Below are positions 16,157 to 23,315 of a stretch of 37,865 nt of DNA, piece after piece; the stretch's first letter is position 1, and each line of letters starts with the position of its first letter. A model generated the notes under the pieces. The model did not search any database. It saw nothing but the letters and a program-made list of their open reading frames with translations, and was not told the origin of the DNA. This stretch comes from Clostridiales bacterium (GTDB lineage: Bacteria; Bacillota; Clostridia; Lachnospirales; Lachnospiraceae), in NCBI GenBank assembly GCA_019423795.1, contig JAHZAT010000071.1:1-37865 (forward strand). The letters run 5' to 3'. A program made the position numbers and the translations under genes.

Positions 16157-17416
16157 TCAATTCAACTCCGCAATCCGGCTAACCCCAACATAGATCTCAC
16201 TGATCTTATACCAAGTAGGGTAATCAACAATCCCAGTCTGTGGCAGTCCAAAAACATTCTGGAATTTCCGAACAGCATTCGCAGTAGATTCTCCATAAAC
16301 ACCATCCACAGCGATCGTAGGCAGAGAAGGATAATCTTTAGCAATACGATTTAATTGTTGTTGTATTTGTCGAACCTTATCTCCGCTGCTTCCGATCGTC
16401 AGATCATATCCCGGCCAGGAAGAAGGAATTCCTGAAATCTGTTCTGCGGTGTTGATGTACATACTCTCTCCATAATAATATCTCAGGATTTCAATCGGAG
16501 CATATCCCTGATCGCCTAAGTATTTAGAACCCCACTGCGTCATCCATTCCGGACAAGACACCTTCTTCCCATCACAATACTGCGTAAGGATCGGCTGTCT
16601 CACATTCGGACGAGACAGATAATCTGCAAAAATCTCATCAACGATCGTATTAATAGAATTATAAGTTGTCTTTCCAGGAATGAATTTATGATCATAAGCT
16701 GTAGAAGATGTGATCGTAAAATCATGCCCTTTATTTCTATACCATTCTGTATACACACGATTCAAAGTAAATGACATGATCGCAAGAATATTTGCTTCAA
16801 GCGTTGCCCTTGGCCAAGTGGAATAAATCTCACAGGCGGCAACATTTTTGATGTAATCTTTATAGCGGACATAATAATTTTGCGCAGTTTTATCACCGAC
16901 AGGACCATCATGAACAATAATATATTCAGGGATCACAACCCTGCTTAAAACGATCTCACCACTTTCGTTGACTGGCTTGATCTCAGATTCCGCAATCTTG
17001 GGAGGATAATTACCCCATAAGGTATGCGGACCGATCACGATCGGGTGTTCTTCTGTTGGAGTGTGGGTTTCTTCAGGAATCATGGAAACAGGCTGCAGGC
17101 CTTCCACACCGGAAAGAATCTGTGCACCTGAGATTGTGACAGGTTTATATTCATCAGAATGTATTTTTAGATTATATTCAGAATAAGGCTGATTTTCACT
17201 CGGAGACATGCTGTATTCCACGGGAGGAGCAGGAAGGTCAACGACAGGTGTCTGCCCATTTTCATCAGTAGATACAGTCTCAAGAACAGAATCAGGATCA
17301 CCAGTATAAGAAATCTCGATCGTAGCGTTAGGGATCGGGACGGCTCTCTGTCTTGAAGTTACCTGTATTTTTAACTGTCCATGATCGACAAGATTGTTAG
17401 TTTGTATTTCTGGCAT
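16157..17416 (-). CDS. SpoIID-like protein with C-terminal peptidoglycan-binding domain
   Basis: A 419-residue protein. Residues ~10-110 look like a beta-sandwich, carboxypeptidase-regulatory type domain (GQLKIQVTSR..IPNATIEIS). The middle (~175-260) resembles SpoIID: YVRYKDYIKNVAACEIYSTW followed by an alanine-rich helix, then FTITSSTAYDHKF. SpoIID enzymes are lytic transglycosylases of the engulfing septum, but whether this divergent copy is active is unknown. The C-terminus (~345-419) is a PG_binding_1 repeat: IGSSGDKVRQIQQQLN, VDGVYGESTANAVRKFQ. I chose the ATG at 17416 because GAGG lies 8 bases upstream; an in-frame ATG at 17479 has no such site. No signal peptide is seen, so it may be released in the mother cell or by another route. 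Divergent from the next gene. Confidence 0.85.
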   Translation of the reverse strand: MPEIQTNNLVDHGQLKIQVTSRQRAVPIPNATIEISYTGDPDSVLETVSTDENGQTPVVDLPAPPVEYSMSPSENQPYSEYNLKIHSDEYKPVTISGAQILSGVEGLQPVSMIPEETHTPTEEHPIVIGPHTLWGNYPPKIAESEIKPVNESGEIVLSRVVIPEYIIVHDGPVGDKTAQNYYVRYKDYIKNVAACEIYSTWPRATLEANILAIMSFTLNRVYTEWYRNKGHDFTITSSTAYDHKFIPGKTTYNSINTIVDEIFADYLSRPNVRQPILTQYCDGKKVSCPEWMTQWGSKYLGDQGYAPIEILRYYYGESMYINTAEQISGIPSSWPGYDLTIGSSGDKVRQIQQQLNRIAKDYPSLPTIAVDGVYGESTANAVRKFQNVFGLPQTGIVDYPTWYKISEIYVGVSRIAELN

Positions 17417-17462
17417 AAAAATATCCTCGGAAGATCTTTTACTCTCACTATATGAGAAAATA

Positions 17463-17471
17463 TGATATAAT
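17463..17471 (+). promoter_or_regulatory. extended -10 promoter of the 17521 gene
   Basis: TGATATAAT gives a perfect TATAAT with an upstream TG. No clear -35 is visible. It lies in the 104-base divergent gap, 49 bases before the start. Confidence 0.5.
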
Positions 17472-17520
17472 GTGCACAAGTAGTGTAAAAATGTATGCCA
17501 AAGAGATAAAGGAGACCACT

Positions 17521-17907
17521 ATGCAGAAAGATTTTATATATGAGAATTATTTAAAAATGCCAGATGATCTTGAATTTGAGCAGGCAATGAAGGTTTATGA
17601 AGAACTGTTAGAAGAGAATCTTGAAGAAGATGAGATTTATGACAAGTTATGGGATCATGCACTTCATTGTATGATCGATTATGGAAGCCTCCGCGCACAT
17701 TGGAAGATCACACCGAAGACAGACAGAAGCAATGATGATAGGACCGTGATGCACGATAGTGTGATCCATTCTTTAGATGAATTGGCAGCATATACAAAAG
17801 AGCATGGCAAAGAAGCAAAATGGAGAGATGAACTTGGATATCAAAGAAAAAGAATCGGAGATTTTGCATGTTATGTTTCTTTGATCTATGGAGTATTTGC
17901 AAGGTGA
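17521..17907 (+). CDS. conserved-looking hypothetical protein
   Basis: A 128-residue soluble, helical, acidic protein that I do not recognise. ATG 17521 is chosen because AAAGGAG precedes it at normal distance; longer in-frame starts upstream overlap the promoter. The first ~55 residues are very acidic (LLEENLEEDEIYDKLWDHAL). The second half has DYGSLRAHWKITPKTDRSN-type polar sequence and ends in an aromatic patch (FACYVSLIYGVFAR). No signal peptide, metal site or DNA-binding motif is evident. It is divergent from the SpoIID-like gene and 66 bases ahead of ybaK on the same strand, so it may be co-transcribed with ybaK and the carbonic anhydrase. Codon use looks native. Confidence 0.75.
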   Translation: MQKDFIYENYLKMPDDLEFEQAMKVYEELLEENLEEDEIYDKLWDHALHCMIDYGSLRAHWKITPKTDRSNDDRTVMHDSVIHSLDELAAYTKEHGKEAKWRDELGYQRKRIGDFACYVSLIYGVFAR

Positions 17908-17973
17908 AATATGATGAGAGTGTCAAAAGTAAATTTTGCCAGATAAAACGATCAGTAAGGAGGACATTATAAG

Positions 17974-18456
17974 ATGGCAAAGAAAGAACCAAAAACAAAT
18001 GCAATGCGGATGCTTGAGAGAGCAAAGATCCCATTTGAAGTACATCGTTATGAATGTAAAGAATTTATTGATGGAATTACCATCGCAGATATGTTAAATG
18101 AACCATATGAAAGAGTATTTAAAACCCTCGTGACTGAAGGAAAAGGTGGAGGGTATTTTGTATTTGTCATTCCAATCGATCAGGAATTAGATCTTAAGAA
18201 AGCAGCGAAGGCAGCAGGTGAGAAGTCTGTGGAGATGATCCATGTCAAGGATATCAACAAGATCACAGGATATATCCGCGGTGGATGTACAGCAATCGGA
18301 ATGAAGAAAGACTATCCAACAGTGCTTGATGAAAGTGCCAATGCACAGGAGAAGATCATTGTAAGCGGCGGTAAAAATGGAATCCAGATTGAACTTACGA
18401 CCGAAGATTATTTAAAAGCCTGCAAGGGAAAAACGGCAGATATTACATTGAGGTAG
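17974..18456 (+). CDS. ybaK: YbaK/EbsC-type Cys-tRNA(Pro) deacylase
   Basis: A 160-residue single-domain aminoacyl-tRNA editing protein. YbaK proteins hydrolyse Cys wrongly attached to tRNA-Pro, acting in trans with prolyl-tRNA synthetase. Visible marks are TNAMRMLERAKIPFEVHRYE at the start, RVFKTLVTEG with the conserved family lysine, FVIPIDQELDLKKAAKAAG, and GYIRGGCTAIGMKKDYPTVL, the family's GYxRGG..P/A.G.KK signature. AAGGAGG precedes the ATG at fairly long spacing. The carbonic anhydrase gene starts 12 bases after its stop, so the pair is probably an operon without known functional connection. Confidence 0.95.
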   Translation: MAKKEPKTNAMRMLERAKIPFEVHRYECKEFIDGITIADMLNEPYERVFKTLVTEGKGGGYFVFVIPIDQELDLKKAAKAAGEKSVEMIHVKDINKITGYIRGGCTAIGMKKDYPTVLDESANAQEKIIVSGGKNGIQIELTTEDYLKACKGKTADITLR

Positions 18457-18468
18457 GGAGTAGAAGTT

Positions 18469-19014
18469 ATGATAGATGAAATCTTAAAATATAACAAAGA
18501 ATTTGTAGAAGAAAAGAAGTATGAACAATATAAGACAAGCAAATATCCAGACAAGAAAATCGCAATCATCACTTGTATGGATACAAGACTGACAGAACTT
18601 TTGCCGGCAGCCCTTGGGATCAGGAATGGAGATGTGAAGATCATTAAGAATGCCGGTGGGGTAGTAAGCCATGCCTTCGGAAGTGTGGTACGAAGTGTTT
18701 TAGTCGGAATCTTTGAACTTGGGATTGAAGAAGTCATGGTCATTGGACACACTGACTGTGGAGTACAGCATATTAATAGTGATATGATGATAAAACATAT
18801 GATGGATCGAGGAGTCGATGAGGAGAAGATTGAGCTGATCCGTCATTGTGGTATTGATTTTGATACATGGCTGGAAGGATTTGACTGTGTGGAAAGTTCT
18901 GTAAAAGATTCTGTGGAAATGTTGAGAAAACATCCATTGATTCCAAAAGATGTGAAGATATCTGGATATGTGATGGATTCTGTGACAGGAGAGCTTCATG
19001 TTGTAGAGCCATAG
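18469..19014 (+). CDS. beta-class carbonic anhydrase
   Basis: Interconverts CO2 and bicarbonate, supplying bicarbonate for carboxylations. The 181-residue protein carries the beta-class zinc site: C36 in ITCMDTR, whose D38-R40 form the usual dyad, and H94 and C97 in GHTDCG. KNAGG (60-64) is the other family motif. It belongs to the short clostridial/actinobacterial-type subclass. No signal peptide, so cytoplasmic. It lies 12 bases downstream of ybaK with GAGGTAGGGAG between them, and the lipoprotein amidase follows 37 bases later on the same strand. Confidence 0.95.
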   Translation: MIDEILKYNKEFVEEKKYEQYKTSKYPDKKIAIITCMDTRLTELLPAALGIRNGDVKIIKNAGGVVSHAFGSVVRSVLVGIFELGIEEVMVIGHTDCGVQHINSDMMIKHMMDRGVDEEKIELIRHCGIDFDTWLEGFDCVESSVKDSVEMLRKHPLIPKDVKISGYVMDSVTGELHVVEP

Positions 19015-19051
19015 AACAACTGCAGCATTATAAATGAGAGGGATAAAAGGT

Positions 19052-19903
19052 ATGAAAAAGATATGGAAGATCATGATCTTATGTATGATCTTTTGTTTTT
19101 TCTGTGCTGGATGCAGCAATGATGATGAAATGATCAGTGAAGATCATCCAAAACCAACGACAGAAAAAAGAACAGAGATCATCAAGCAAAAGACAACACA
19201 AAAAAAGAATGAAGTAACGGTTGATCAGGAACAATCAAAACAACAGGAAGATCGTATAAAGATCGCAATCGATGCTGGACACCAAAAGAAACAGATGAGT
19301 GAAAAAGAAGCGATCGGACCTGGTTCTGATAAGACAAAACCGATGGTATCCTCAGGAACCGAAGGTATTGTCACAAAACGAACAGAATATCAGGTGAATT
19401 TGGAAGTTTCGTTAAAGCTAAAAAGTGCATTGATCGCGAGAGGATATGACGTATATATGATCCGTGAGACGAATGATGTGTCACTCAGCAATAAAAAGCG
19501 TGCTCTTATGGCAAATGAAAGTGGTTCAGATATTTTATTAAGGATTCATTGCAATAGTGTAGATTCTCAGTCTGCAAATGGGGCGTTGACAATGAGTCCG
19601 ACATTATCGAATCCATATTGCAGATCGATCGCGGCAGATAGTCAGGAACTTTCAGAATGTGTGGTAAGTACATTATGCAGAAGGACTGGGGCAGTGAACC
19701 GCGGTGTAACGCAGACAGATGAGATGACAGGGATCAACTGGAGTAAGATTCCAGTGACGATCGTTGAGATGGGATTTATGTCAAACCCAGAGGAAGACCA
19801 GAAGTTATCGGACAATCATTATCAATCAATGCTTGCAGAAGGAATTGCAGATGGTGTTGACCGGTATTACGAGAGAAGAGGAGAAGAGAACGAAGAAAAA
19901 TGA
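19052..19903 (+). CDS. N-acetylmuramoyl-L-alanine amidase (Amidase_3), lipoprotein
   Basis: Cuts the amide bond between MurNAc and the stem peptide of peptidoglycan. ATG 19052 gives MKKIWKIMILCMIFCFFCAGC, a lipoprotein signal with the lipidated Cys at 21 (CAGC box, slightly atypical at -3). AGAGGG stands about 10 bases upstream; an in-frame ATG at 19034 would add six residues. After a charged linker (~25-68) comes the zinc amidase domain: IAIDAGH (H77), E112 in TEYQVNL, H166 in RIHCNS and catalytic E239 in VEMGFMSNP. All zinc and catalytic residues are present. It would act on the outer face of the membrane, perhaps in wall remodelling or sporulation. The stop is followed in the same frame by a hydrophobic coding stretch. 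Confidence 0.93.
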   Translation: MKKIWKIMILCMIFCFFCAGCSNDDEMISEDHPKPTTEKRTEIIKQKTTQKKNEVTVDQEQSKQQEDRIKIAIDAGHQKKQMSEKEAIGPGSDKTKPMVSSGTEGIVTKRTEYQVNLEVSLKLKSALIARGYDVYMIRETNDVSLSNKKRALMANESGSDILLRIHCNSVDSQSANGALTMSPTLSNPYCRSIAADSQELSECVVSTLCRRTGAVNRGVTQTDEMTGINWSKIPVTIVEMGFMSNPEEDQKLSDNHYQSMLAEGIADGVDRYYERRGEENEEK

Positions 19904-19927
19904 ATTATCGCGATCATCGTATCACTT

Positions 19928-20305
19928 GTGATCGCAGCACTTGTCATGGGATTAATGAAAGCGATGGCAGGAGCGGATATCAATTGGTTTCAGAGCTGTC
20001 AGATCGCAGGAATGAGATCTTTGGGATTAAGTCTTGGATGGATCCTTGGAATTTTAGGATTGTTTTTAGGAATGTATCAGTTCGCGATTCTGATCATTGT
20101 AGTTGGAGGAGTCCTTGGGATGATCTATATGATCGTTGCAATGATGAGCTATCCGAATACGAAGAAAGATATGATCGTGTATGTTGTGTTGATCACTATA
20201 TTGGTTGCAACATTTATATCATATTTTGTTTTGAAGGAGTTTGTTTTATCATCACTGATCAACAATGGCGGTTCTACAACCAATTTTTTAAATAATATTT
20301 TATGA
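19928..20305 (+). CDS. small polytopic membrane protein, start uncertain
   Basis: A protein of ~125 residues from GTG 19928 with about four membrane segments: a first one at the very N-terminus, then GLSLGWILGILGLFLGMYQF, AILIIVVGGVLGMIYMIVAM, and YVVLITILVATFISYFVL. The family is not recognised. No ribosome binding site precedes GTG 19928. The frame is open back to the amidase stop (19901-19903), and the codons in between (IIAIIVSL) complete the first membrane helix. This suggests the natural start lay at the stop: removing one A would turn ATGAATT at 19900 into ATGATT and give MIIAIIVSL in frame. It may therefore be a start-codon frameshift, an unusual start, or read-through from the amidase. 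Confidence 0.6.
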   Translation: MIAALVMGLMKAMAGADINWFQSCQIAGMRSLGLSLGWILGILGLFLGMYQFAILIIVVGGVLGMIYMIVAMMSYPNTKKDMIVYVVLITILVATFISYFVLKEFVLSSLINNGGSTTNFLNNIL

Positions 20306-20371
20306 TATAAGTGACAGAAGTATAAAGACAAAGATATTAGGAGGAAATATTAAGAATCTAAAATAATTAAC

Positions 20372-20384
20372 AAATGTGATTAAA
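20372..20384 (+). repeat. left sub-terminal inverted motif of the IS607 element
   Basis: AAATGTGATTAAA, the inverted copy of the motif at 22345-22357. It is probably a binding site for the recombinase or part of the end structure. Confidence 0.6.
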
Positions 20385-20417
20385 TGTATTTAAATATACT
20401 CAAAGGAGAGTGCTATA

Positions 20418-21089
20418 ATGAATACATCAAATATCACAAATTATAAGCCAAAAGATTTTGCTGAACTTTTAGGCGTATCTGTTAAGATATTACAACGTTG
20501 GGACAGAGAAGGAACTCTAAAAGCAAACCGAACTCCAACTAATAGACGCTATTACACTTATGACCAGTATCTACAATTTAAAGGTATAAATACTGAAAAT
20601 GATAAGCGTCAGGTAGTTATTTATGCTAGAGTGTCTACAAGAAATCAAAAAGATGATTTACTAAATCAAGTTGCATTTTTAAGACAGTTTTGTAATGCAA
20701 AAGGAATTATTGTAGACCAGTGTATTGAAGATTATGGAAGTGGTCTTAATTACAACCGTAAAAAGTGGAACAAATTATTAGATGAAGTAATGGAACAAAA
20801 AATTAAAACCATAATAGTAACCCATAAAGATAGATTTATTAGATTTGGTTATGATTGGTTTGAAAAATTCTGTATGAAGTTTAATACGACTATAGTGGTA
20901 GTAAACAATGAGGAACTATCGCCACAAGAAGAACTTGTGCAGGATATTGTTTCAATACTTCATGTGTTCTCTTGTAGGCTGTATGGGCTTCGTAAGTATA
21001 AAAAACAAATAGAAAGGGATGAGGAAATTGCTAAAGAGCTTCAAGACAGAAATAAATCCAACAGAGGAGCAGAAAGCCAAAATTCGTAA
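20418..21089 (+). CDS. tnpA: IS607 serine recombinase (transposase A)
   Basis: A 223-residue small serine recombinase. Residues ~8-55 are a MerR-like DNA-binding domain (KPKDFAELLGVSVKILQRWD, then TNRRYYTYDQY). Residues ~64-200 are the catalytic domain with IYARVSTRNQKDDL, nucleophile S73 and R71, and later YGSGLNYNRKKW and THKDRFIRFGYDWFE. This domain order, HTH before catalysis, is typical of IS607 and opposite to most resolvases. It moves the element through a circular intermediate. AAAGGAG stands 8-10 bases before the ATG. The 3' end overlaps tnpB by 71 bases in another frame. Its A/T-rich codon use differs a little from the host genes. Confidence 0.95.
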   Translation: MNTSNITNYKPKDFAELLGVSVKILQRWDREGTLKANRTPTNRRYYTYDQYLQFKGINTENDKRQVVIYARVSTRNQKDDLLNQVAFLRQFCNAKGIIVDQCIEDYGSGLNYNRKKWNKLLDEVMEQKIKTIIVTHKDRFIRFGYDWFEKFCMKFNTTIVVVNNEELSPQEELVQDIVSILHVFSCRLYGLRKYKKQIERDEEIAKELQDRNKSNRGAESQNS

Positions 21090-22182
21090 AACAATAGGAA
21101 CTTGTAGATATATTTACAACTTCTACCTTGCTCATAATAAAGAGCTTTATAATAAAGGCGAAAAGTTTATGAGCAGTAACCAATTTAGAGTATGGCTTAA
21201 CAATGAGTATATTCCAAAGCATTCGGAATGTTTTTGGATTAAGGAAGCTTATTCAAAAGCAGTAACACAAGCAGTAAATAATGGACAGGCCGCATTTACA
21301 AGATTTTTTAAACATCAGAGTAGTTTCCCTAGATTCAAAAAGAAGAATAGATCTGATGTGAAAATGTATTTTGTAAAGAACAATCCAAAAGATTGCCGTT
21401 GTCAAAGACACAGGATCAATATTCCATCACTTGGTTGGGTTCGCATTAAAGAAAAAGGATATATTCCAACAACAAAAGATGGATATGTAATTAAAAGCGG
21501 TCATGTGTCAATAAAAGCTGGTAGATACTATGTTTCAGCTCTTGTAGAAATCCCAAATAACAAGATAGCTAATAGTTCCAATGAAGGAATTGGTATCGAC
21601 CTAGGGATAAAGGATTTTGCCATTGTTTCCAATGGTAAAACTTATAAGAACATTAACAGATCAGTAAGATTAAAAAAACTTGGAAAACAACTTATTCGAG
21701 AACAGAGAAATCTTTCTCGAAAGTATGAAAATTTAAAGAAAGGAGAATCTACTCAAAAAGCAAATATACAAAAACAGAGGCTTAAAGTACAGAAACTTCA
21801 TCATAGAATTGATAACATTCGTACTGATCACATCAATAAAACAATCGCAGAGATAGTGAAAACCAAACCATCTTATATAACGATTGAAGATTTAAATATA
21901 TCAGGAATGATGAAGAACAAACATCTTTCAAAGGCAGTTGCTTCGCAGAAGTTTTATGAATTCAGAATAAAACTTCAGGCGAAATGCAATGAAAACGGAA
22001 TTGAACTTCGAGTTGTAGACAGATGGTTCCCATCATCTAAAACATGTCACTGTTGTGGAGCTATCAAGAAAGATTTAAAACTTTCAGATAGAATTTTCAA
22101 ATGTGATTGTGGTTATACCGAAGATAGAGATTTCAATGCCGCACTTAATTTGAGAGATGCTACGACTTACGAAATTGCATAA
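21019..22182 (+). CDS. tnpB: TnpB RNA-guided endonuclease (IS607 type)
   Basis: A 387-residue TnpB, the ancestor-type of Cas12. It should bind an omega RNA from the element's 3' end and cut DNA matching the guide, favouring retention of the element. The N-terminus has the HTH/wedge part (KTEINPTEEQKAKIRKTIGTCRYIYN). The RuvC acids are complete: D194 in GIDLGIKDF, E290 in ITIEDLNI, D371 in EDRDFNAALNL. The zinc knuckle is C343/C346 (KTCHCC) with C362/C364 (CDC). The start at ATG 21019 has AAAGGG directly against it, so translation is probably coupled to tnpA, which it overlaps by 71 bases; TTG 21028 is an alternative. The protein looks intact and potentially active. Confidence 0.95.
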   Translation: MRKLLKSFKTEINPTEEQKAKIRKTIGTCRYIYNFYLAHNKELYNKGEKFMSSNQFRVWLNNEYIPKHSECFWIKEAYSKAVTQAVNNGQAAFTRFFKHQSSFPRFKKKNRSDVKMYFVKNNPKDCRCQRHRINIPSLGWVRIKEKGYIPTTKDGYVIKSGHVSIKAGRYYVSALVEIPNNKIANSSNEGIGIDLGIKDFAIVSNGKTYKNINRSVRLKKLGKQLIREQRNLSRKYENLKKGESTQKANIQKQRLKVQKLHHRIDNIRTDHINKTIAEIVKTKPSYITIEDLNISGMMKNKHLSKAVASQKFYEFRIKLQAKCNENGIELRVVDRWFPSSKTCHCCGAIKKDLKLSDRIFKCDCGYTEDRDFNAALNLRDATTYEIA

Positions 22183-22367
22183 ATAAACGCAAACGTAGGT
22201 ATGTACCGAAGGCTATTTCGGGAATTTACGACTATGGAGTGTACAAGAACTTGTGAGTAGATATGATTTCGGTCAATCCAAAGCATACACGATGAAGTAG
22301 TAAGTAGAACTCGTGAGAGTCTACATTATCTCGATGTGAGTATGTTTAATCACATTTTGAGTAGCAG
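22183..22367 (+). ncRNA. predicted omega RNA region of the IS607 TnpB
   Basis: TnpB guide RNAs normally span the end of tnpB and the 3' non-coding end of the element, with the guide read from flanking host DNA. This stretch has no coding frame and holds small hairpins, such as CAAG-AA-CTTG near 22240 and GTAGA(A)CTC-GTGA-GAGTCTAC at 22304-22324, then the end motif at 22345-22357. Exact ends are unknown. The guide would begin near 22368 (CAGACATGATACC...). Confidence 0.45.
22345..22357 (-). repeat. right sub-terminal inverted motif of the IS607 element
   Basis: TTTAATCACATTT, the exact inverted copy of 20372-20384. It marks the right end of the element within about 10-15 bases. Confidence 0.6.
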
Positions 22368-22373
22368 ACAGAC

Positions 22374-22547
22374 ATGATACCAAAAGACCCAGTGATGTTA
22401 TTAAGCTACATCAATACACAATTACGAGATTTTTATGATTCATATGAAGACCTTTGTAAGTCACTCGATCTCGATCAAAATGAAGTAAAACAAAAGCTTT
22501 CCATGATCGGATACGAATATGATGAATCATTAAATCAGTTTAAGTAG
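22374..22547 (+). CDS. DUF4250 family small protein
   Basis: A 57-residue protein beginning MIPKDPVMLLSYINTQLRD and ending in ESLNQFK. It matches the small DUF4250 proteins common in Clostridia and Bacteroidetes: MIPKDP.MLLS..N..LRD..., then D.DK..., ending Y.YD...NQF. Function is unknown; it looks like a short helical, possibly DNA- or protein-binding, unit (SLDLDQNEVKQKLSMIGYEY). There is no ribosome binding site before ATG 22374, because the IS607 right end lies there. A good AGGAGG sits on the other side of the element at 20339-20344. The coding frame is intact, so the damage, if any, is to expression only. Confidence 0.85.
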   Translation: MIPKDPVMLLSYINTQLRDFYDSYEDLCKSLDLDQNEVKQKLSMIGYEYDESLNQFK

Positions 22548-22604
22548 CAGACTAGTCGAATCAATGAAAATATGTTAAAATTGTACGTAAAGGAGAACAT
22601 ATTT

Positions 22605-23306
22605 ATGGAGTTGATTCGGTTAGAAAATGTAAAGAAAATATATCAGACAGGAGAGGTGATCACCAAAGCCGTAGATGGGATCGATTTTACGGTGGATCAG
22701 GGTGAGTTCGCCTTGATCATTGGCGCCAGTGGTGCAGGAAAAACTACCGTTTTGAACATTTTAGGAGGTATGGATACTGCGACCAGTGGCGCTGTTTATA
22801 TTGATGGAGAAGATATCTCCAAATGGAATAAAAAACAACTGACAGGATATCGAAGAGATGACATAGGATTTGTATTTCAGTTTTACAATCTGGTGCCCAA
22901 TCTTACTGCAACAGAGAATGTAGAATTGGCACTTCAGATCAGTAAGAATCCTCTGAAAGCAGAAGAAGTATTAAAAGATGTGGGACTTGGACACCGTCTA
23001 AATAATTTCCCTGCGCAGTTATCTGGTGGGGAACAGCAGAGAGTTTCTATTGCACGTGCATTGGCAAAGAATCCAAAGATCTTGCTCTGTGATGAGCCAA
23101 CTGGTGCCCTGGATTATCAGACAGGAAAATCTATTTTAAAATTATTGCAGGATACCTGTCACAAGAAAGGAAAAACAGTGGTTGTGATCACACATAACCT
23201 TGCGATCGCACCGATGGCAGACCGTGTGATCGAGATGAAGAACGGAAAGATCAGCAATATTATGATAAACGAACACCCTCAGCCGGTGGAGACGATTGAA
23301 TGGTAG
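22605..23306 (+). CDS. ABC exporter ATP-binding protein (MacB/LolD type)
   Basis: A 233-residue nucleotide-binding subunit that powers the large permease encoded next. Motifs: Walker A GASGAGKT (40-47), Q-loop FVFQFYN, signature LSGGEQQRVSIARAL (from 139), Walker B LLCDEPTGALD with E164, and switch H197 in VITHN. The ENVKKIYQTGE start and the GALD motif fit the MacB/LolD/BceA group of FtsX-coupled ATPases. I chose ATG 22605 because AAAGGAG lies 9 bases upstream; an in-frame ATG at 22572 has none. The permease gene starts 3-9 bases after its stop. The group includes lipoprotein, peptide-antibiotic and wall-signal systems, and no sensor-regulator pair is adjacent to narrow this down. Confidence 0.95.
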   Translation: MELIRLENVKKIYQTGEVITKAVDGIDFTVDQGEFALIIGASGAGKTTVLNILGGMDTATSGAVYIDGEDISKWNKKQLTGYRRDDIGFVFQFYNLVPNLTATENVELALQISKNPLKAEEVLKDVGLGHRLNNFPAQLSGGEQQRVSIARALAKNPKILLCDEPTGALDYQTGKSILKLLQDTCHKKGKTVVVITHNLAIAPMADRVIEMKNGKISNIMINEHPQPVETIEW

Positions 23307-23315
23307 GAAATGCGT

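Larger units (their letters stand above)
20345..22367 (+). mobile_element. IS607-family insertion element (serine TnpA + TnpB)
   Basis: The unit holds a MerR-HTH serine recombinase gene overlapped by a tnpB gene, the defining IS607 layout, plus ~185 bases of 3' non-coding sequence. The near-end motif AAATGTGATTAAA occurs at 20372-20384 and inverted at 22345-22357, so the ends lie just outside these. The exact borders are inferred. Joining AGGAGG (20339-20344) to base 22368 would give AGGAGGACAGACATG, a perfect ribosome binding site for the small gene at 22374. IS607 elements usually make no target duplication, and none is seen. Both proteins look intact, so the element may still be mobile. 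Confidence 0.85.

Noticed and set aside
19900..20295. A 131-codon frame starting at ATG 19900 that overlaps the amidase stop
   Set aside because: Its product (MNYRDHRITCDRST...) is not protein-like; the hydrophobic frame one base away is clearly the coding one.
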